NCBI GenBank assembly: GCA_026225945.1
Contig: JAMJFZ010000239.1
Location: forward strand, 26,437,501 to 26,501,500
From: Cricetomys ansorgei
Lineage: Eukaryota > Chordata > Mammalia > Rodentia > Nesomyidae
Direction: 5' to 3'
Length of the DNA stretch: 64,000 nt
Under the pieces are notes generated by a model. It saw only the letters and a program-made list of their open reading frames with translations. It was not told where the DNA came from and made no database searches. Shown piece after piece: positions 42,791 through 53,801 of this stretch (its first letter is position 1; each line of letters opens with the position of its first letter). Made by a program: the position numbers and the translations under genes.

Positions 42791-42999
42791 TTTCAAGAAA
42801 AATTGAATATTGCAGAGCCTCATCAAGGTTTGTGTCCTGTGAGGTTTGTTGCTTTTGCTTGTTTATTGGTGTGTGTGTATGTGTATGTGTGTGTGTGTTC
42901 ATTCTTTATGAACTCTGCTTTTGTTTTCAGAGCTTACAGTAAGACTGTCAAGTTGTTTCCACACAGTCACCCCTGGAGCCGGCACATGAAGAACTGCGA

Positions 43000-43110
43000 T
43001 CCCTCACTAGGTGTCCCAGCATTGGGGAGGCCGAGGTAGGAAGACTGTTAGCTCCCTGCCAGCTTGAGCTATAGACTCAGGGCCTGTCTCAAAAAGACAA
43101 AATAATAACT
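43000..43110 (+). mobile_element. Old B1 SINE
   Basis: 'agcattggggaggccgaggt', 'agggcctgtctcaaaaagac'. A short (GT)n lies upstream at 42870-42898. Confidence 0.65.
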
Positions 43111-43842
43111 ACAGTCATGTTTTTATTTCCAACTACCTTGTCTTGGGCCAGAGGATGATGGGATTCCTGGAGAATGAAGTTTGTCTCAAGGTAGCTCCTG
43201 GTCCCTCCAAGAGGTTCCCCTGCCACTCTTCCACCCTGCAGCTCTGCCTGTCTTCCCGACACTCTCCAGGACTGATTTCGGATGCTTTCCTCATCTCCCC
43301 TTGCAGACCAACTGCCTTCCCTGGATCCCCCACCTTACTTTCCCAGAAATGGCTCCAGGCCTCTTCCTGTCTCCCTTCTGCTCTAGGGAGAGCAGAGATA
43401 GAGTCCTATGAATCCCCTTTGGCACCCTGGCCTGGGAAGGTGCTGGAATGTGACTTCAGCACATTCCGGTGGGCCGGGGCCCTGCTACAAGAATGAGCCC
43501 TTGCTCAATTAGGGAGTGTTTTATGGTCTGTTGTTGTACTCCTACATTTGCTAGGCTTTTCGAAGAAACAGGGGATTAATTATTTACAAAGCTGAGGTGA
43601 AACTTTCACTAAAATACTTTCACACCTAGGAAAGAAGAGAGGTCTAGGAGCAGAGCACTACTGGAGAAGTACTGAATTTATATCATCTGTTCTCAGACTC
43701 ATTTTCCCCTAGGGCCCTAATACTGTGGCGAAAAGAAAGAAGGAACTCCTGAACATTTTGAAAGGTACTTAATTATTTTCATCATTTTTTTTTCCCAAGC
43801 CACAAAGAGAGATACAAAAGGGGGAAATAATTTAAAGTCTGA

Positions 43843-43844
<2 letters not shown>
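43111..43844. other. Unique block, no gene seen
   Basis: C/T-rich at 43190-43390. Open frames on both strands (117 codons plus, 66 minus) show no motif and no good splice pair. Confidence 0.45.

Positions 43845-43904
<60 letters not shown>
43845..43904 (+). repeat. Perfect (GT)30 microsatellite
   Basis: Sixty uninterrupted bases of GT, the purest tract in the window. Confidence 0.97.
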
Positions 43905-43905
<1 letters not shown>

Positions 43906-45139
43906 GCCTGGAGGAGCTGTCAGATGTCAATTCCCTTCCCTTTCGCAGCCGCTGTGTGAGAGACACATTCCTATAGGAGTCGCTCACCGTTGGTGGTAAT
44001 TACTCGGAAGGCTGAGTCATTAGCCACTGTTAATTGTCTGAAATATAACCAGAAGAAAAATAAACACCGCAGAGGAACCCTACCATGACTACAGTTGATC
44101 TCAGTAAGAACCCACCAGTCCGGAGGACAATCTCCGTGCCAGGTTTGCAAAACTAAGCCCATTCACTTTTCGGTAACTTTTCAGCTGTTTGGCCAGCTAG
44201 GCAGCCACTGTTCTTTACATACGCGGATGTAAGTGCCAATCCTTCTGTACACTTCTCTCGGGAGAGCCCTCTGTGGCGTCAGAGCAGTTAACCTTTCTCA
44301 GCAGCAGACCACTGGGGCAGAACGCCTCCACGCCTCCACGGGAACCCGAAGCTCAGGCAACACCTCACTAAGCCTGACCCCAAGCCTCCCAAGCCCACCC
44401 CGGAGCTTCTGTTACCCTCATTGTTTCGGTCCGAAACCCCACACGTTCTGACCCCACCAGATCTCGGATCAAGTGTTTCCTACCCCAGGAAACATGTCCT
44501 CCTCTGTTAGATTGTCTCCAAATCTGAGACACCCTTCCCCTCTCTCCTTTCTGCCAGGTTTCCTCCCTCTTGTCTGTTCTTCTGGGATTCATGCTCCCTG
44601 AGTCCACTTTGCTTCTGGTGGTGTCTTCGTAGCCAGGCATTCGTCCTTATCTCTGCCCACTCTCAGACCAGATCGCCCTTGAGGCCTTGACTATCTGGCT
44701 GGCACCCTCGAATCTTCCTGAAGTGGCTTTTGCTGCCCCGCGGTGCCAAACACCCAAGGCCTGCTGGGCTCGGAACACACTCTGTTTTTTTTTTTTTTTT
44801 CTAGGGCTCCAGTAAAGGGATCTGCGGGGGCTCCTTTCTACTCAGTCATGGTGGAGCACACACCATTTCCTGAACAGGTCCCCTTCACTTCCACACTGTA
44901 CCCCGCCACCACACCTGTTCCCAGGGCCCTCTTCGCAGGGGCGGGCTTCTGCACTTCTCTCCCCTTCCTCAAGGTACTTAGCTTTCCTTCCTTAGGTCCT
45001 GAGCAATCGCTCCCATCTTTATTGTATTCATCTTACACTGACAGTAGGCGATATATCTCCTTCCTGTTTGGATATGATACACAACAAGGAATCATGAAAA
45101 GAAAATCAGTTTCAGTGTGAGCAGAATAAATCTTTATTA
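43905..45139. other. Unique block with a homeodomain-type cluster
   Basis: 1.2 kb of repeat-free DNA. 43990-44045 holds ggtaattac, gagtcattagcc and ttaattg within about 50 bp. The rest (44230-44990) is pyrimidine-rich. A T-run lies at about 44785. No exon is convincing. Confidence 0.45.
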
Positions 45140-45225
45140 GCTGAGTTTCCTTGAAGAAGTTAATTAACCTTCCTGCACCTTCTTCTTGCCTGTAACATGG
45201 CGATTCTACTGGGTACCGGTATTAA
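45140..45225 (+). mobile_element. MIR fragment
   Basis: 'ttgaagaagttaattaacct' then 'tcctgcaccttcttcttgcc' and 'tgtaacatggcgat' follow the MIR core and 3' part. Confidence 0.6.
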
Positions 45226-45279
45226 ATATCTTTACTAAGAAGTAAATGATTAACGTTCTTTGAACAATAGTCATTAAAG

Positions 45280-45395
45280 AGATACTCTTCCCAAAGCACT
45301 TGTTTATTGAATGGACAAGGCCCTGGTTCAGTCCCCAGTGACACACAAGCGTGCACACACACACACACACACACACGCACGAGTACACATTGCAC
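45280..45395 (+). mobile_element. ID-like fragment with (CA)n
   Basis: 'ccctggttcagtccccagtg' (box B) followed by a CA tract at 45353-45377. Confidence 0.55.
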
Positions 45396-45734
45396 TTGTG
45401 GGGTTTTGTTGTTTCTTCTTGTGGCTGTGGGTTGTTTTTGTGGATTTCTTCTTTTTATGTACCAGTGTCTATAGCACATTTTTATAAATAGTTGCTGGAC
45501 TAGAATAGCAAAGCAATTAGATTCAGGTATGTGCAGGATTTAGATGAGGAACCCCAACAGCTCCTTCCTACTCAAGGTGAAGCTGAGACCCCGTCATCTG
45601 AGTGGCTGACTGCACCTGTTCCCATAGCCCCGAGTTCCCATCTTCTTTAGAGGTTTTCAACACCTCTCCGGGCCTTTGAATTTCATCTGGAATCTGTGCT
45701 CTGAGAGAAAAAGTAACCCAGAAGAAATACACTA
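45396..45734. other. Unique sequence, no gene seen
   Basis: No repeat recognised. Confidence 0.4.
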
Positions 45735-46140
45735 CCCTCTGGTAGCTCTCACCTGCAATAGCACTGCTTTGGAGACTGAGGCAGGAGGATAGCCACAAGT
45801 TCCAGGCCAGCTATGAGAACCCATCTCAACAACAGAAGAAGTAAAGCTGATGAAGAGGCACAGGCCTATAATTCTGGCACTTGGGAGGTAGAAAAAAAAG
45901 AATCGAGGGTTTAAGGTCATTCTAAGCTACATAGAAAGTCCAAGGTCTGGTTGAGCTTTATGAGACACTGCTTTAAAAGCAGAAGAGGAGCCGGGCTGTG
46001 GTCGTACACACCTTTAATCCCAGCACTCAGGATGCAGAGGCGGGTAGATCTCTGTGAGTTCAAGGCCAACCTGGTCTACGGAGTGAGTTCCAGGACAGCC
46101 AGAGTTACAACAGAAAAGCCCTGTCTTTAAAAACAAATAA
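45735..46140 (+). mobile_element. Three forward B1s in a row
   Basis: Old copies at 45735-45845 and 45850-45980, then a younger one at 45990-46140 with the gttacaacag variant. Confidence 0.78.
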
Positions 46141-46259
46141 AAGCAAAAACAAAATGAAGAAGAAGAGGAGAAGGAGGAGGAGGGTAAACAAGAGGAAGAA
46201 GAAAGGTAATGAAGAAGAAAGGACAGAGGGGAAGAAAGAGAAAGGCTAAGGTTGGCGCT
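46141..46259 (+). repeat. Purine-rich (GAA/GGA)n tract
   Basis: Tail-derived gaagaagaggag units running from the third B1. Confidence 0.8.
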
Positions 46260-46600
46260 CATTGGTAGGGTGTAGCTTAGCATCCGCCAAGCAGGGCATT
46301 CCATCCCCATCTCCACATATACATAGCACGGTGGCCCACATAGAAAGGGTCTGCTACCAATGAACGAGGTAGAATTTGTACCTTTGACGCTATGGAGTGA
46401 TTCCATTACATGGTCTGGACTGCTAAAAAATTGTCAGGCATGACAGCTCATATCTATAACCCCAGCACTCAAGAAGCTTCCACAGGAGGGTTGCAGCAAG
46501 CTGGAGACCAGCCTGGGCAGGACTACATAGAGAATTCCAGGCCGGCCAGCAGTATACTGTGAGACGCTGTCTCAAACAAGCAAAATAGTACTAAAAATGC
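46260..46600 (+). mobile_element. ID-like element and B1
   Basis: ID-like at 46262-46320 ('gtgtagcttagcatccgcca') and B1 at 46432-46590 ('gtcaggcatgacagctcata'). Confidence 0.6.
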
Positions 46601-47215
46601 AGGGCCAGTGGGCTCCATTCCCCAAAATTCAGACAGTTAACTTGAGGTGGAGCCTAGATAGCCACCCTTTTCAATGCACCTTAATTTGGTGTGGTCAACC
46701 CGAGCACTGTGCGAGTAAGTGACAAATAAATGAAGCCTTCGGAACAAAATGCCCAATACAAGTTTTTTTGACATTCAATTTGCCTTTTATATTTCTAATA
46801 TAGACCATATCACAAGAGAGACAAGTTCTTTTCTATTGGCTGTTTTCTAAAGACGTAGCTAGCACTAGAGGAAAGCCATGCTAATTAAATGAAATTCAAA
46901 TTCACAACAGGCTAATTTTAGCCTGCCCTTTCCATGTCTCACCTACCCACTTCAGAACGCGGCTCGGCAGCGTTTTCTCCCAGGTGGGAAGGAGGGGCCT
47001 TTTTTGTCTGTGTACAGCTTTCTGAACTTTAGCAAACAGGAGCATAGCTGCCACGATATTGTCTTATGCTGTCAGATCACTTGGAGGTACCAGAAATAAA
47101 AACCAAAAATGACAACTGCCAAGAGAAAGCAGGGTCTGGAGGCTGCAGGGGATTCTGGGATTACCCAGAGGTTGATGAGCACTCATCCATTTCAACTGTT
47201 CTTCAGGAAATACTA
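46601..47215. other. Unique block with a perfect palindrome
   Basis: No repeat recognised. 46908-46925 is caggctaa-tt-ttagcctg, eight perfect base pairs on each side of two bases, with gctaattaa 30 bp upstream. The block is AT-rich on the left and turns GC-rich at 46950. Confidence 0.5.
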
Positions 47216-47219
47216 CTTA

Positions 47220-47500
47220 GGAGCTGGGGAAATGACTCCGTGGGTAAAGAGCTTCTGTGGGGACCTAAGTTCAGATCCCCAGCACCATGTAAAAACGGGG
47301 TATGGTGGGGTACACTGTAACCCCAGCACTGGGGATGTAGAGACAGGTATTTGCTGTCAGCAAGTCTATCTGAAATGGCATGTTCTAGGTTCAGTGAGAG
47401 ACCCCATTCCCCCCAAAATAAGGTAGAGAATGATAGAAGAAGACACTGAAGACAGTGTCTACATGCGCATGCGCAGGTGAGCACAACCAAACACACACAT
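47220..47500 (+). mobile_element. B4-type composite SINE
   Basis: 'ggggaaatgactccgtgggt' head, B1-like body ('ccccagcactggggatgtag') and a long 3' part with 'gacagtgtctacatgcgc'. Confidence 0.68.
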
Positions 47501-47529
47501 GCACACCCATGCATACAATGCATGCACAC

Positions 47530-47915
47530 TACTCTGTTTGTGGCAAGCAGAAAAATGCAATCATGACATTTGCAGGGAAAAAATGAACATAACTGGAAAT
47601 TATTATGTTAAAGTAATTCAGACAAATAACACACGCTTTCCTACACGGATCCTAGGCTTTAATTTTTATATATTGTGTACATTCGTATGGAGTGGCTGTG
47701 TGGGTAGAGGTCCTAAAACTAGGAAGGGAACCATGAGAGAAGAAAAAAGAAGCCTTAAGGGAGGGTTGAGGAAAGGAGGGGAAAGTAGTGCAGTAGACTA
47801 CTATATGTAACAAGAAAAAAAGAACAGGGAAGCTGGGGGTGGGGCAGGGGGAGGACCAGTAAGGGGGGGCAGGGGACAGAGTGAGTGGGGGAGGAATCAA
47901 CAAAAAAAAGTATGA
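47530..47915 (+). mobile_element. Rodent L1 (Lx-type) 3' end
   Basis: 'gacatttgcagggaaaaaat' and 'ctggaaattattatgtt' are ORF2-end L1 text, followed by a purine/G-rich 3' UTR (47690-47890) with runs of four to seven G that could form a G-quadruplex. Confidence 0.7.
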
Positions 47916-47924
47916 ATGAAACTA

Positions 47925-48062
47925 CCAGGTGGTGGCACACACGCCTTTAATCCCAGCACTCAGGAGGCAGAGGCAGTTGGATCTCTCTGTGAGTTTGAGG
48001 CCAGCCTAGTCTAGAGTTCCAGGACAGCCAGAGTTACAACAGAGAAACCCTATTTCAAAAGA
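47925..48062 (+). mobile_element. B1 SINE
   Basis: Young-type B1 with gttacaacagagaaa and a short deletion after 'cctagtctag'. Confidence 0.92.
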
Positions 48063-48077
48063 TGAGGAGGAGGAGGA

Positions 48078-48108
<31 letters not shown>

Positions 48109-48165
48109 AGGAGGAGGAGGAGGAAGAAGAGGAAGAGGAAGAAGAAGAAGAAGAAGAAGAAGCCT
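48063..48165 (+). repeat. (GGA)n/(GAA)n microsatellite
   Basis: All-purine tail expansion: ggaggagga, then gaagag, then gaagaagaa. Confidence 0.95.
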
Positions 48166-48214
48166 CCCAGTGCTTTATATGCTGATCACAAAGCAAAACA
48201 AATAAAAAGGCTTT

Positions 48215-48560
48215 GCATGATAATTGGCACCTGTAAACCTAGCACTCAGGAGGCTAGGCCTGGAGAATCGAAGTTCCAAGCCAGTTTGAGCTATATAACA
48301 AAAAAAACAAAACAAACAAAAAAAAAAAACAACAACACACACAGGCACATGAAATTAGCATGGGGGTGCATGCCTGTAATCTCAGCACTTGAGTGCATGT
48401 GTAAGCACAGAGACACATACGCAGTAGCCAGGCGTGGTAGTATACCCCTGTCATCCCAGAACTCAAGAGACAGAGTCAGAAAGATCAACAATTCAAGGCC
48501 AGCCTCAACTACATAGAAAATTTGAAGCTAGGCAAGGTTATATGAGCCTCAAAAAGAAAA
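48215..48560 (+). mobile_element. B1 cluster, forward
   Basis: Old copies at 48215-48345, 48346-48415 (truncated) and 48425-48560 ('agccaggcgtggtagtatac'), joined by A-rich tails. Confidence 0.72.
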
Positions 48561-48729
48561 GAAAAGAAAAGGCCCTTGGGCTGTTACTCACTCTCATTAT
48601 CACAGAGAGTGTGTTATCTTCTACTATGCAGTGAACTCTGCCAATCTTCTAAACTGGAAAAAAAAAAAAAAAAAAAACTGTTCCCTGGTACACCAGTACT
48701 AGGGAAATAGCTAATTTTACTTTATTTCA

Positions 48730-48885
48730 TTTTTTGGTTTTTCAAAACAGGATTTTTCTATGTAGCCCCGGCTGTCCACAATTTGTTCTATAGACCAGAC
48801 TGGCGGCAAACTCACAGAGATCAGTCTGCCTCTGTCTTCCAATTGCTGAGATTAAAGGCATGCACCACCACTGCTCAGCTCAAAA
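48730..48885 (-). mobile_element. B1 SINE
   Basis: Reverse B1 ('tgtagccccggctgtccaca', 'tgagattaaaggcatgcacc'). A poly-A run of about 21 lies just upstream at 48657-48677. Confidence 0.85.
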
Positions 48886-48939
48886 ATTTAGCTAATTAAT
48901 AAACGGATGGATGAATGAATGATTGTGGTCTGGCCCTGA

Positions 48940-49640
48940 TACCTCGGAGTCTCTGACAAAGGTGCCCTCAATGCAGAGATCCATATTATCAAATGCTCTC
49001 GGAGTAGGGACTGGGGAGATGAGACATAAATACAGGTCGGAGCGGACTGTGAAGACTTCAAATGTTGGAGCTGAGGGTTGACCTTCATTTCCTGAACCGT
49101 GAGGCCTTGGAAGGTCCTGAGTGAAAGACCCACATGGTCAGACTTCGGTCATGGGACGTTACCTGGAGACAGAGAAGCCAGCTAAGAACTTATTATAACA
49201 GTTCAAGATCAAACAGGAATGTGATTGTGAATTGAGTCACACTCAGAACCTTAAAGAGCCGGTGCGTGGCTACCATGGAGTGTGTTTACGCAGCCTGCTT
49301 GAGGGCCTCCGTTTGTTCCCAACTTTGGGAAATAAAACAAAAACTTTCAACATTCCAGGCAGAAAAGAGAAGATCTGAGCTTTGGGGGAGGATGTGGGGA
49401 GAGAGCTAGAGGGCCAGTGGGAACTTTTAAGGCTTCATTTGGGTGATTGCACATGGGAATCTTATTTATCTGTCTGGAAAACGGGAGAGAGTTCAGTGAG
49501 CAATGCAGGGAGGAGGAGGAGGAGTAACGACGTGTTCCACCTGGCTGCCTAGGAACTATCCAGATGGCCTGTGTGGGAGCAGCTGCGTATCCAGGTCAGG
49601 AGTTCAGGAGCAATGCTAGCTGGGGAGATAAGAGATAAGG
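48940..49640 (+). mobile_element. Ancient mammalian repeat, family not named
   Basis: 'gtgaggccttggaaggtcct', 'cacatggtcagacttcgg', 'cttattataacagttcaag' and 'gagttcaggagcaatgct' parallel, in order, a common eutherian repeat whose usual text includes 'agtgacatgatcagatttg'. No coding content. Confidence 0.45.
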
Positions 49641-49669
49641 GACAGCTGAAATTATGGGGTCCCTGGGAT

Positions 49670-49815
49670 GAGCAGAGAGCCAGGTGTGGAGCTCCTATCT
49701 GCAGCCTAGGCACACAGGAAGTGGAGGCTGGGAGATCAGGGATTCAGGAACATTCTGAGCTGCAGAGTGAGTCTGAGGCTAACTTGGGCTATTTGAGACC
49801 TTGTCATGCGCAGGC
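49670..49815 (+). mobile_element. Old B1 SINE
   Basis: 'agccaggtgtggagctccta' and 'gctgcagagtgagtctgagg'. Confidence 0.65.
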
Positions 49816-49975
49816 ACACACAGATTCAAAGAAACTAATGAAGAAACCAAAAAGGGTCTCTCACGAAACTAACGAAAAGAAGTAAAGTAAACGGGAACCC
49901 TGCAGGATAGTTTCCAGAAGAGTTCAGTGGTCAACAGGTGAGAGGTGAAGTCTACGGGATCCACCTCCAATGACG

Positions 49976-49976
<1 letters not shown>

Positions 49977-50034
<58 letters not shown>
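49977..50034 (+). repeat. Perfect (CA)29 microsatellite
   Basis: Uninterrupted CA tract not attached to a recognised SINE tail. Confidence 0.97.
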
Positions 50035-50037
<3 letters not shown>

Positions 50038-50384
50038 GCCGCGGTTTCTGCTGCTGCAGCCCCACAGCCTATGGAATCTTCATAGAGAAGAATTCCTAGT
50101 CTACACCTCCCATCCAAGTCTAGCCCATAGAATTTGCTCTTTTATTCATCCATAAGAACATAATTCATCCATAAGAACACGTTAACCCCTCCGCACAGAG
50201 GAGGCCACTCTGCCAGATCGCTGTAGCCATAATTGCTCTATTCCTCTCTTCTTGTAGAGACTTACCCAGTGCCGTGATTGCGCTCAGATGCATCAGATGG
50301 ACCCCTTTCTCCAACCTTGGAATTGGGGGTTTCAGGAAAACTTCCCAGAGTGGGTGACATCTTACCTGAAGCTCAGAGACAAAT
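50035..50384. other. Unique sequence, no gene seen
   Basis: A 15-bp phrase, 'ttcatccataagaac', is directly repeated at 50145-50159 and 50164-50178. Otherwise nothing recognised. Confidence 0.45.
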
Positions 50385-50535
50385 GGGGGGGGGGGCACAG
50401 GCCTTTAATCCCAGCACTCAGGAGGCAGAGGCAGGCGGATCTCTCAATGAGTTTGAAGGCAGCCTGGTCTTCATAGCAAGTTCTAGGCCAGCCAGGGCTA
50501 CATAGTGAGTTCCTGTCTAAAATAAAATAAAATAA
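50385..50535 (+). mobile_element. B1 SINE with (AAAAT)n tail
   Basis: A run of 11 G replaces the first bases of the B1, followed by 'ggcctttaatcccagcactc' and an aaaat tail. Confidence 0.88.
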
Positions 50536-51084
50536 AGGCAATAGTGGTTAGTTGGTGTCAGCATGGAGAAGAGGGAAGGATGTTTTCAATGAACTGGACA
50601 AATTTAACAAAAGCTAGAGGAACAAGGGCAGGTAAGCTCAGGCTATGGACAGAAGTTGGATGTTAGAAGGTTTGGAAAGCTATGCTAATAAATTACAGAA
50701 TGCTAATTAGAATAGCAAACAACTGGCACTGACTGCACTTGTGTTGCACACACTCCATTGGCGTTAACTAGTGGTCGCCACAGTCTGGTGAGGTCAGGGG
50801 TCTGAAATGCCCCATCATCCCACAGTTCTGGGGGTTCACTGATGAGCTGATGGCAGGGTTAAGGTGAATAGGAGATCCGGTGAAGTCAGAAGAGAAGAAC
50901 GGAAGTCATCATCATGAGCCTCCACCAGCCTCCTGCACCCGCCCGTGCTCCGTCTCAGCCTCCAGTCCTCAGCTAGAACGTGGGGTTCACCCTCCCTGTG
51001 CACTTCTAGCCACTCACTAAACCCTGTCCCTCTTAACCCCCCTCATTAGTGCTTCTGATATCACTTTTTCTTTTCCTTTTGTTT
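50536..51084. other. Unique sequence, no gene seen
   Basis: No recognised repeat or exon. Confidence 0.42.
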
Positions 51085-51325
51085 CTTTTCTTTTCCTTAC
51101 TTTTTTTTTTTTTAAAACAAGGTCTCCTATAGCCCAGGCTGGCCTTGAATTCACTATGTAGCCAAGGACGACATTTTGATCCTCCTGGCTTTACCTCCTG
51201 AATGCTTGAAATTGAAATTATGGACACCAGCTACTACACCTGATTTATGCAGTGTTGAAGCTTGAACCCAGGGCTTTGCAGATGCTAGGCAAACACTCTC
51301 CCAACTGAGCTACATCCCCAGCCAC
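51085..51325 (-). mobile_element. B4-type SINE (B1 plus ID)
   Basis: Reverse B1 part ('acaaggtctcctatagccca') joined to a reverse ID part ('gcaaacactctcccaactga', 'gctacatccccagcc'). Confidence 0.75.
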
Positions 51326-51367
51326 CGTTCTCCTCCTTTAAGTCACTTCCCTCTAAAATACTGACAT

Positions 51368-51668
51368 GAAGCCAGCTTAGGTAGTTCACCTGTGGTCTAA
51401 GTCCTGGAGAGGCTGACACTAGAACTTCACTGCCATCCATGAGTTCAAGACCATCCGGGCAACACAGTAAGATCCCACCTCAAAACATATTCTTAAAAAT
51501 AAAATTTATAGCCAGGAGATGGTGGCTGCACACATCTTTAATCTTAGCACTTGGGAAGCAGAGACAGGAGGGTCTCTGTGAGTTCCAGGCCAGCGTGGTC
51601 TACATACAGAGTGAGTACCAGGACAGCCAGAGTTACAACAGAGAAACCCTGCTTCCCCCCCCCCAAAA
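51368..51668 (+). mobile_element. Two forward B1s
   Basis: Old copy 51368-51490. Younger copy 51508-51668 with gttacaacagagaaa, ending in a C-run and A-run. Confidence 0.82.
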
Positions 51669-51689
51669 AAAAGCCAGAAAACAAAACAG

Positions 51690-51785
51690 TTAGATGCCCC
51701 TCAATGAATAATGAAAATGTGATATATATACAAAATGGGATATTATTCAGAAGTAAAGAAAAATGAAATTATAAATTTTTTCTGT
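51690..51785 (+). mobile_element. L1 ORF2-end fragment
   Basis: 'gatgcccctcaatgaataat', 'gaaaatgtgatatatataca' and 'gggatattattcagaa' are sense L1. Trapped between two B1s. Confidence 0.72.
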
Positions 51786-51789
51786 CCTC

Positions 51790-51937
51790 CCCCCCCCCCA
51801 AGACAAGGTATCTCTGTTGTAACTCTAGCTGTCCTGGAACTCACTCTGTAGACCAGGCTGGCCTCAAACTCATAGAGATCCATCTGCCTCTGCCTCCCAA
51901 GTGCTGGGATTAAAGGCTTGCACCACCACCGCCCAAG
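51790..51937 (-). mobile_element. B1 SINE
   Basis: Nearly consensus reverse B1 with 'tctctgttgtaactctagct'. It faces the forward B1 at 51508, making an inverted pair about 120 bp apart. Confidence 0.94.
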
Positions 51938-52004
51938 GTAGGCTGTTGTTTTAAACCCATAACCTGAAATCCCCGCTTTTTCCCCTGCTGTTCAAAACTA
52001 TGTC

Positions 52005-52160
52005 AAGCCAGCTAGGGTAGCACACATCCTTAATTCCGGCATTCAGAGGGCAGAGGCAGGCTGATCACTGTGTGTGGCCAGCCTGGCCTATAGATGAGTT
52101 CCAAGACAGCCAGGGCTATCTCAAAAAATATAATAAAATAAATAAATAATAAAATAAAAT
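52005..52160 (+). mobile_element. B1 SINE with (AAAT)n tail
   Basis: 'gctagggtagcacacatcct' and 'gacagccagggctatctc', 3' deleted. Confidence 0.8.
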
Positions 52161-52209
52161 TCAAACATGAGTACTAAGGCCTCTACCTTACAATTCTTTA
52201 TTTTATATG

Positions 52210-52290
52210 AGACTCAATTGCAGACTCAGGGCCTCGCACACGGAAGGCCAGTGTTCTACCATTGAGCTAGCAGTCATAGGCCTCAACTTT
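52210..52290 (-). mobile_element. ID-like SINE
   Basis: Reverse ID ('gcctcgcacacggaaggcca', 'tgttctaccattgagctagc'). Confidence 0.65.
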
Positions 52291-52434
52291 AAACATACTA
52301 AAGTTTCCTTCAGCCTGTGGGGGTGTTGACTGCCAGGGCATTCTCATTTGACCAGTGGCTATGACATGTGTCCAGGCAAGGGGTCAATAGCTCAAGCGTG
52401 ACCAGCTCTTCCCTCATCCCTGCTCTGGGCTCAG

Positions 52435-52590
52435 CCCTCTACCTGAACTAACTCGGCTCTCGCAATACTCTCATTACGCAGTTGGGAAAATGAGGGGCAG
52501 GAATGTTTAGGTCACTTGCCAGAGGACGCGGAGTTAATGAGACTGGGATGGGCCCCCTGCTCCAGGTGTGCAGTGCTGACCTCTGCTCTA
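52435..52590 (-). mobile_element. MIR
   Basis: Reverse MIR: 'gggaaaatgaggggcaggaa', 'ggtcacttgccagaggacg' and 'gagttaatgagactggga' parallel the MIR core. Confidence 0.65.
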
Positions 52591-52639
52591 ACTGGGGAGA
52601 TTGGACAAACAGATTTCTTGAGCTCTGGATGGGAATGAA

Positions 52640-52765
52640 AAGAAAAGCTGGGTTGTGACAGTGTGTATTCCTAGCACTCGGGAGATGGAGGCTGGAAGAT
52701 CAGGAATTCAAGGCTAGCCTAGGCTACATGGCAATTTTGAGTCCAACCTGAGCTACATGAATTCC
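52640..52765 (+). mobile_element. Old B1 SINE
   Basis: 'ctgggttgtgacagtgtgta', 'gattcaaggctagcc'-like body. Confidence 0.68.
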
Positions 52766-52959
52766 TCTCTCATCCTTGCCCCCAACCCAGCCTAAAACTA
52801 TGAAATGAAATGAAAATAAACTAAACCTTAAACCTCCAACTCTCTGACCTCTCTCCACTTTCCCCAGATCCTCCCCATGTCCCCTGCTGCGCCCCACAGG
52901 AGCCATAGCTGCTATGTATCTGTCTGGTCCAGAGTCTAGGACAAGGTGCCTGCACCAAC

Positions 52960-53115
52960 ATAATGTTTTATTTTGAGCTGAAGTCTTACTGTCTAATTCC
53001 AACTGGCTTGGAGCTCATGAGGTAGCTGTGGCCGGACTTAAAATCGTAGTGACGTTCCTGCCATGGCCTTCCATGCGCAGAGATTAAAGGATGTGCTACC
53101 ACGCTGGTGGCTAAA
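52960..53115 (-). mobile_element. Old B1 SINE
   Basis: Reverse B1 skeleton, heavily mutated ('ttgagctgaagtcttactgt', 'gattaaaggatgtgctacca'). Confidence 0.6.
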
Positions 53116-53261
53116 TAATGTTAAATAATGTTAAATATGACCACCAGATTGGGCCTGCTCTTTCTAACCCACCTTGGACCCCTACTCGACTTGATGATAG
53201 TGGTATACCATTATGGTAACCAGAGGTGTTTGTTTGTTTAACATATCAAGAAATTACCAGG

Positions 53262-53430
53262 TGAGCTGGACTGTGGTGGCACATGCTTTTAATCCCAGTA
53301 CATGGGAGGCAGAGGCAGGTGGATCTCTGTGAGTTTGGGGCCAGCCTGGTCTACAGAGTGAGTAGTTACAACAGAGAAATCCTGTCTCAGAAAAACCAAA
53401 AAAAAAAAAAAAAAGAGAAAGAAAGAAAGA
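53262..53430 (+). mobile_element. B1 SINE, internally deleted
   Basis: 'ggtggcacatgcttttaatc'. The 'tccaggacagccag' section is missing, so 'gagtgagta' joins gttacaacagagaaa directly. The A-tail becomes (GAAA)n. Confidence 0.9.
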
Positions 53431-53454
53431 AAAGGATCTTAGGAAATTAATTGA

Positions 53455-53585
53455 ACTAGGGACATAGCTCATTTGGGAGGGTATTTACCAAGCATTCCAG
53501 AAGCTCTGGGTTTGACCCCTAACTCTACATGAACTGGGTAGGGAGGTGGTGGTACACACCCATAATCCTAGCATGCAGGAGATAA
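53455..53585 (+). mobile_element. B4-type SINE (ID plus B1 start)
   Basis: 'gggacatagctcatttggga' and 'tgggtttgacccctaactct', then 'ggtggtggtacacacccata'. Truncated by the next B2. Confidence 0.62.
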
Positions 53586-53587
53586 GG

Positions 53588-53745
53588 GGCTGGGGAGATA
53601 GCTCAACAGTTAGAAGCTTCTGCTGCTTTTTCAGAGGACCCAAGTTCTATTTCTAGCACCCACATCAGGTGGCTCGAACCTCCTGTAACTCTATCAAGAG
53701 TATCTAGTGCCCTCTTCTGGCCTCTAAGGGCACCTGCACTCATGT

Positions 53746-53801
<56 letters not shown>
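53588..53801 (+). mobile_element. B2 SINE with (CA)28
   Basis: 'ggctggggagatagctcaac' head and a B2 body ending 'gcactcatgtgcaca', continuing into a perfect CA tract (53746-53801). Confidence 0.9.
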
